Assembly (NCBI GenBank): GCA_900546355.1
Contig: URCM01000012.1
Coordinates: 1-45,991 of the forward strand
Direction of reading: 5' to 3'
DNA length: 45,991 bases
Source of the DNA: an uncultured Bacteroides sp.
Lineage (GTDB): Bacteria; Bacteroidota; Bacteroidia; Bacteroidales; Bacteroidaceae
The notes under the pieces were generated by a model. The model was not told the origin of the DNA, ran no database searches, and saw only the letters and a program-made list of their open reading frames with translations. The position numbers were made by a program, and so were the translations under genes. Within the stretch, counting starts at the first letter, position 1, and each line of letters begins with the position of its first letter. Below are positions 42,049 to 45,991 of this stretch, in pieces.

Positions 42049-43302
42049 TCATTGCTTGGTTCCACCTTTCTTTTGCGGACGTTTATTGTTGAACGAACGC
42101 CTTTTCCAGCCTCCTTTGCCTCTGCCTTCTTTGTTGCGGCTATTGGTGTGTGGAGCGTAAACCGGAGCCTCACCTGCTTCAGGCGGAAGAGGAAGTTTAT
42201 AAATAGCTTTCCCTAAGAAATCCTCTATCTGTTTGAAACGGGTCTGTTCAGTTTCGCTTACAAACGTGATGGCACATCCATCGTTATTGGCACGGGCGGT
42301 ACGTCCGATGCGGTGCACATAGTCTTCGTTATCATGCGGTACATCGTAATTGATAACCAATCGGATATCATCGATGTCGATACCTCGCGAAACGATATCG
42401 GTAGCTACCAGCATGCTGATGCGCCCGTTGCGGAACTCATGCATGATCTCATCGCGCTGGCTCTGCTCCAAGTCGGAATGCATTTCGCCCACATTCAGGC
42501 CAAGTCGCTTCAAGGCCTTTGCCACTTCTTTCACTTTCAGTTTCGACGAAGCGAAGATGATAACCCGTTCGGGCTTTTGTTCTTTAAACAGACTTTGAAT
42601 GATGTTTAATTTCTGTCCTTCGTAACACACGTATGCGGCTTGGATGATTTTGTCGGCTGGCTTTGATACGGCTATTTTCACTTCGGCAGGATTGTTCAGA
42701 ATGGTCTTTGCCAATTGCTGTATCTTTGCCGGCATAGTGGCAGAGAACATAATGGTCTGACGTTCTTTAGGCAGAAATTTCACAATTTGCATAATATCAT
42801 CTGAAAATCCCATATCCAGCATCCGGTCGGCCTCGTCGAGAATAAAGAAGGAGACTTTCGACAAATCGACATAGCCCAAGCTCAAGTGGCTGATGAGACG
42901 GCCTGGTGTAGCTATCACCACATCGGCACCCAGCGTCAAGCCTTTCTTCTCCTGCTCGAAGCGCACACCGTCGTTTCCTCCGTAAATAGCAACACTCGAT
43001 ATGGGCATGAAGTAAGAAAAACCTTCCATTTGCTGGTCTATCTGCTGCGCCAGTTCACGGGTCGGTGCCATGATGATGCAGTTGATGGCGTCAGTGGGAT
43101 AGCCTCCTTTACTTAGTTGGTTGATGACAGGAAGCAAGTAAGCGGCGGTTTTCCCTGTGCCGGTTTGTGCCACACCTATCAGGTCTCTCCCTTCTAATAT
43201 GACAGGAATGGTTTGCTCTTGCACCGGTGTGCATTCTGTAAAATTCATCGCGTCGAGTGCCTCCAAGACGCTTTCTTCCAAATTCAGTTCAGTAAACTTC
43301 AT
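42049..43302 (-). CDS. DEAD-box RNA helicase, RhlE-like
   Basis: The protein has 417 residues. The Q motif (FTECTPVQEQTIPVIL), motif I GVAQTGTGKTAAYLLPV, motif Ia APTRELAQQI, motif II DEADRMLDMGF, motif III SAT (FSATMPAKIQQL) and motif VI HRIGRTARANN are all in place. The C-terminal tail from about 385 is basic and rich in Arg, Lys and Asn (RNKEGRGKGGWKRRSFNNK), as expected for an RNA-binding extension. It unwinds RNA duplexes, probably during ribosome assembly or cold growth. It lies 21 bases after serB on the same strand, so both may share a transcript, and the HAD gene follows. Confidence 0.93.
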   Translation of the reverse strand: MKFTELNLEESVLEALDAMNFTECTPVQEQTIPVILEGRDLIGVAQTGTGKTAAYLLPVINQLSKGGYPTDAINCIIMAPTRELAQQIDQQMEGFSYFMPISSVAIYGGNDGVRFEQEKKGLTLGADVVIATPGRLISHLSLGYVDLSKVSFFILDEADRMLDMGFSDDIMQIVKFLPKERQTIMFSATMPAKIQQLAKTILNNPAEVKIAVSKPADKIIQAAYVCYEGQKLNIIQSLFKEQKPERVIIFASSKLKVKEVAKALKRLGLNVGEMHSDLEQSQRDEIMHEFRNGRISMLVATDIVSRGIDIDDIRLVINYDVPHDNEDYVHRIGRTARANNDGCAITFVSETEQTRFKQIEDFLGKAIYKLPLPPEAGEAPVYAPHTNSRNKEGRGKGGWKRRSFNNKRPQKKGGTKQ

Positions 43303-43323
43303 ATATTATATAATGTATAATCA

Positions 43324-44574
43324 TTAGCGGTTTGCTCGTTCGTCGAGGTACGAATCTTTGAATCCTAAGAAATACAGCACGCCGTCCAGTCCGATGGTAT
43401 TGATAGATTGGCGCGCATTGGCTTTCACCTTCGGCTTGGCGTGAAAAGCAATCCCCAGTCCGGCTACCGATAACATCGGCAGGTCGTTGGCTCCATCGCC
43501 CACCGCAATGGTTTGCGCAATGTCTACGTTCTCCACCTGAGCTATCAGTTGCAGCAATTCGGCCTTCCGCCTTCCGTCTACGATGTCGCCCAAATAACGT
43601 CCTGTCAGCTTGCCGTCCACGATTTCCAGGTTGTTGGCATACACATAATCGATGCCGAATTTCTCTTTCAGGTAATTACCGAAATAAGTGAATCCGCCCG
43701 AAAGAATGGCAATCTTGTAACCATACTTTTTCAACACATACATCATCCGTTCTACACCTTCGGTAATGGGCAAGTGTTCGGCAATGTCTTTCATTACGCT
43801 TTCATCCAGTCCCTTGAGCAATGCCACCCGCTCGGTAAAGCTCTCGCGGAAATCTATTTCGCCACGCATCGCCCGTTCGGTAATGGCCCGTACCTGTTCG
43901 CCTACACCTGCACGTTCCGCCAATTCGTCTATCACTTCGGTCTTGATCAGCGTAGAGTCCATATCGAAGCAAATCAAGCGGCGCATCCGTCGGTACATGG
44001 TATCTTTTTGGAACGAAAAATCCATTTCCAACCGATTGCTTAGCTTCATCAGGTCGCGTTGCAACTCTTCCGTATCGCGGGGAGTTCCTCTTACCGAAAA
44101 CTCAATGCAGGCACGCACCCTGGTCTTCCGCTCATCCAATGGGATACGTCCGGTCAGGCGCCGGATGGCATCGATGTTCAGTCCTTGGTCGGCAAGCAAC
44201 TGTGTAGCTCCCGCTATCTGCTGGGCGGTGAGTTTACGTCCTAACAAAGTCAGGATATAACGGTTCTTGCCTTGCATGTTTACCCATTCTTCGTATTCGT
44301 CTGCCGTGATGGGATAAAAACGGATGTTGATGCCCAGTTCCGAAGCCTTGAACAACAAGTCTTTCATTACATTGCCCGAGTCTTTCTCGTTGCATTTAAA
44401 AAGGATGCCCAATGAAAGCGTGCTGTGGATATCCGCCTGTCCGATGTCCATGATGTCAACCTCGTAGTGCGACAATATTTCGGTAATGGAAGCAGTCAGT
44501 CCCGGACGGTCCAGCCCACTGATGCGTATCAGGATAAGTTCGGTTTGTGTTATTTCCATGCTTTCTTCGTTCAT
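43324..44574 (-). CDS. serB: phosphoserine phosphatase with N-terminal ACT domains
   Basis: The protein has 416 residues and makes serine from phosphoserine. Two ACT-type domains come first (ILIRISGLDRPGLTASITEI, then YILTLLGRKLTAQQIAGATQ), which may sense amino acids. The HAD catalytic domain from about 205 has the nucleophile motif ICFDMDSTLIKTEVIDELA, the Ser motif ILSGGFTYFG, and VGDGANDLPMLSVAGLG. The start is the ATG at 44574; an in-frame ATG at 44559 is possible. Serine is also the substrate of Spt in this window, though the genes are not adjacent. The TATCTTTG box and the second 23-bp array lie upstream. Confidence 0.93.
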   Translation of the reverse strand: MNEESMEITQTELILIRISGLDRPGLTASITEILSHYEVDIMDIGQADIHSTLSLGILFKCNEKDSGNVMKDLLFKASELGINIRFYPITADEYEEWVNMQGKNRYILTLLGRKLTAQQIAGATQLLADQGLNIDAIRRLTGRIPLDERKTRVRACIEFSVRGTPRDTEELQRDLMKLSNRLEMDFSFQKDTMYRRMRRLICFDMDSTLIKTEVIDELAERAGVGEQVRAITERAMRGEIDFRESFTERVALLKGLDESVMKDIAEHLPITEGVERMMYVLKKYGYKIAILSGGFTYFGNYLKEKFGIDYVYANNLEIVDGKLTGRYLGDIVDGRRKAELLQLIAQVENVDIAQTIAVGDGANDLPMLSVAGLGIAFHAKPKVKANARQSINTIGLDGVLYFLGFKDSYLDERANR

Positions 44575-44591
44575 GCTGTTATTCTTGCCTA

Positions 44592-44599
44592 CAAAGATA
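44592..44599 (-). promoter_or_regulatory. -7 promoter box (TATCTTTG) for serB
   Basis: Exact TAnnTTTG match, 17 bases before the serB ATG. It gives a very short leader. Confidence 0.5.
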
Positions 44600-44689
44600 C
44601 ATGATTATTTTATAAGAATGTCGATTAAAGAAAAGAATTACGGTTTTACCGGCAAGAAAATCCCTGATAACCCCATGTCCTCTTTTTAT

Positions 44690-44804
44690 GCTACAGCACT
44701 TCATCGGACTATGCAGTATATATCCATTGGCAGTTGCAGTATATATCCATCGGCAGTTGCAGTATATATTCAACTGCCGATGCAGTATATATTACTTTTT
44801 GTTT
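44690..44804. repeat. array of 23-bp units with core GCAGTATATAT, upstream of serB
   Basis: Units start at 44690 (degenerate), 44713, 44736, 44759 and 44782, each exactly 23 bases. Four share GCAGTATATAT; the other 12 bases vary. ATCGGCAGTT at the end of one unit and AACTGCCGAT at the end of the next are perfect inverted repeats around a core. The near edge is 91 bases upstream of the serB -7 box, similar to the addA array. The sequence between array and promoter (ACCGGCAAGAAAATCCCTGA) resembles the corresponding addA stretch. Confidence 0.75.
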
Positions 44805-44897
44805 GTAATAATATTACCCTCCACGAGCAGGGAGATAATCAGCACCATTCCGATATGATTCTGTATCTGCAGACCACTTCCTTATCTCCCGTGCAGT

Positions 44898-45032
44898 TCA
44901 TTTGCGGACGGCTTTCCGGATAAGCCGTCCTATTCCTGTTCCTATCCAATAAAGAAAAGACAATGGAATCAGCAGAATAAAAATAAGGTATGGGATAACC
45001 TTCCCGATGTACTTGCTTAAACCTGTTCTCAT
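44898..45032 (-). CDS. 44-residue membrane peptide
   Basis: The frame reads MRTGLSKYIGKVIPYLIFIL, then LIPLSFLYWIGTGIG, and ends RLIRKAVRK. It is one hydrophobic helix flanked by positive charges, a typical small membrane protein. A TATCTTTG box at 45037-45044 ends only 4 bases before the ATG, so the mRNA would be nearly leaderless if that box is used. The 3' end contains a perfect 9-base hairpin (GGACGGCTT/AAGCCGTCC). A longer overlapping frame on the same strand (44839-45039) lacks this protein-like pattern. I know no family. Confidence 0.5.
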   Translation of the reverse strand: MRTGLSKYIGKVIPYLIFILLIPLSFLYWIGTGIGRLIRKAVRK

Positions 45033-45036
45033 GTTG

Positions 45037-45044
45037 CAAAGATA
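45037..45044 (-). promoter_or_regulatory. -7 promoter box (TATCTTTG) next to the 44-residue peptide start
   Basis: Exact TAnnTTTG match. Transcription would start at or within a few bases of the ATG at 45032. Confidence 0.4.
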
Positions 45045-45230
45045 GTTTTAAATAGGAACATGAGGAAATGTTGTTTGGGTAAAATCTGTGCCAATTCAGG
45101 TTTCACGCTGAAACGCATTGGAGAGTATTGCTTTGTCAGCCTGCGAACCGTTTGTCTTGAGCTACATCAAGTTTTATGTTGAAAAACATATTTTTTATTC
45201 TTTTTAGATACAATGAAAGCCCAAAACACC

Positions 45231-45238
45231 TATCTTTG
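45231..45238 (+). promoter_or_regulatory. -7 promoter box (TATCTTTG) for the redoxin-like gene
   Basis: Exact TAnnTTTG match. It predicts a leader of about 120 bases. The -33 region is T-rich but not consensus. Confidence 0.45.
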
Positions 45239-45361
45239 CAGCGATTTCAATGAAAAGTGGGAGAGTATGGCAGGGTTGCCGTTTCTTTCATGAGATAATG
45301 TTCCGGGTAGAAATCACTGTAGAACGACGGTCCCGGATAGTATTAACTAAAATCAAATTAC
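45239..45361 (+). other. about 120-base leader of the redoxin-like gene
   Basis: It contains a perfect 6-base hairpin, TCCGGG (45302) with CCCGGA (45332), and no ORF of note. No riboswitch class is recognised. The gap left of the promoter (45045-45230) shows nothing assignable. Confidence 0.3.
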
Positions 45362-45859
45362 ATGATTAAAAATGTAAAATGGTTTTTTGTTGTATTAGTA
45401 TTCAGTTCTTTGATTTCTCTTGCGTTTAGCAAAGAGAATGTTCATGCGGAGAAATTGCAGGAAGGTGACAAGATTCCTGCTTTGGTTCTTTGCGACACCG
45501 TGCAGCCGCTCAACCTGCACTCCGCCCGTGAAGGGTATACATTGTTGAGCTTCTGGGCAAGTTACGATGCGGTGTCCAGGCAAAACAATGCCGCATTGGC
45601 GCATTTGGTAGAAAAAACGAGCCAAGTGGAGATGGTCTCTGTTTCCTTCGACCGCTATGCATCGGTATTTGACGCAACGGTACAGCAGGACGGGCTTACA
45701 GACACCCGCTGCTATGTGGAGACAAACGGTTCCGATTCGGAGGCATTCCGCGCATTCGACCTGACTGGAGGTTTTACCAATTATCTGGTGGATGCAGAAG
45801 GGGTGATTGTTGCGAAAGACGTGACACCTGCCGAGTTGGCTTCTTACCTGAAAAAGTAA
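45362..45859 (+). CDS. redoxin/TlpA-like protein without catalytic cysteines
   Basis: The protein has 165 residues with an N-terminal signal or anchor (VKWFFVVLVFSSLISLAFS). The thioredoxin-like fold is suggested by GDKIPALVLCDTVQPLNLHS, the strand-turn TLLSFWASYDAVSRQNNAAL, VEMVSVSFDRY, and the C-terminal TNYLVDAEGVIVAKDVTPAE. In active TlpA-like proteins the turn reads W-C-x-x-C; here it is Y68-D69-A70-V71-S72, so both redox cysteines are missing. Two other cysteines (44 and 117) remain. It is probably a periplasmic binding or scaffold relative rather than a disulfide enzyme. A perfect terminator follows. The fold call is confident; the role is unknown. Confidence 0.7.
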   Translation: MIKNVKWFFVVLVFSSLISLAFSKENVHAEKLQEGDKIPALVLCDTVQPLNLHSAREGYTLLSFWASYDAVSRQNNAALAHLVEKTSQVEMVSVSFDRYASVFDATVQQDGLTDTRCYVETNGSDSEAFRAFDLTGGFTNYLVDAEGVIVAKDVTPAELASYLKK

Positions 45860-45897
45860 AGAAGGTTAGATTGACTTGAATACAACAAAAAGCAGAC

Positions 45898-45938
45898 AAA
45901 GCCCGCATAACGGAAGCCTTTCCAGTTATGCGGGCTTT
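45898..45938 (+). terminator. intrinsic terminator after the redoxin-like gene
   Basis: The perfect 14-base arms AAAGCCCGCATAAC and GTTATGCGGGCTTT surround a 13-base loop and end in a T-run. Confidence 0.85.
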
Positions 45939-45977
45939 TTATAGTAGAACAAAATTGGTTTGCGAAAAATGGAATGG

Positions 45978-45991
45978 AACACAGAGACACA
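45978..45991. repeat. start of another AACACAGAGACAC repeat copy, cut by the window edge
   Basis: The last 14 bases match the beginning of the palindrome arm at 18854-18936. The copy cannot be completed from this window. Confidence 0.4.

Noticed and set aside
44839..45039. 66-codon minus-strand frame
   Set aside because: Overlaps the more protein-like 44-residue frame in another phase and has no membrane or domain pattern.
45239..45361. Riboswitch in the redoxin leader
   Set aside because: One short hairpin only; no known class recognised by eye.

Overview
The window looks like a chromosomal segment from a member of the Bacteroidaceae (Bacteroides, Phocaeicola or a close relative). The grounds are: a 286-residue primary sigma factor without region 1.1; the Bacteroides-type -7 promoter element TAnnTTTG (mostly TATCTTTG) just upstream of many genes; a NigD-like lipoprotein; a clostripain-family lipoprotein; an RteA-like histidine kinase fragment; a serine palmitoyltransferase for bacterial sphingolipids; a lipoprotein pullulanase with a CBM20-GH77 4-alpha-glucanotransferase; and many palindromic intergenic repeats. 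The species cannot be fixed from sequence alone. I see no tRNA, rRNA, CRISPR array, intact insertion sequence or prophage.

Layout. 1-4 kb: a WG-repeat lipoprotein, a 177-bp inverted-repeat element, a ferredoxin-fused EtfA without a partner EtfB, and a broken porin gene overlapping it by 4 bases. 4-8 kb: a secreted protein plus clostripain pair, the primary sigma factor rpoD, a tandem dyad array, and dinB. 8-17 kb: a run of rightward genes: Sua5/YrdC tRNA modification, a ClC channel with CBS domains, fmt, an ECF sigma factor with an unusual membrane-anchored beta-barrel partner, rpe and comEC. A NigD-like lipoprotein sits inside this run on the other strand. 17-24 kb: an alpha-glucan locus with an MFS sugar transporter, malQ and, divergently, pulA.

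24-25.8 kb is a scar-like stretch. It holds interleaved inverted repeats, a winged-helix/AraC regulator, a truncated winged-helix ORF, a histidine kinase fragment and a roughly 200-bp palindromic repeat. 25.8-37 kb is a leftward block: addB and addA (double-strand break repair), an LptF/LptG permease, tgt and lon. 37-46 kb holds trmN6, a lipid kinase divergent from serine palmitoyltransferase (a likely sphingolipid pair), a DUF2148 Fe-S protein, a HAD hydrolase, a DEAD-box helicase, serB, a 44-residue membrane peptide and a redoxin-like protein without catalytic cysteines.

The most unusual structure is a pair of arrays, upstream of addA and serB, built from 23-bp units with a conserved core GCAGTATATAT and a variable 12-bp remainder. 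Both lie 84-91 bp upstream of the gene's TATCTTTG box, and they share degenerate flanking sequence. A separate array of about 22-bp units carrying GAAAC-N4-GTTTC dyads lies upstream of rpoD. The other genes are mostly ordinary housekeeping functions.
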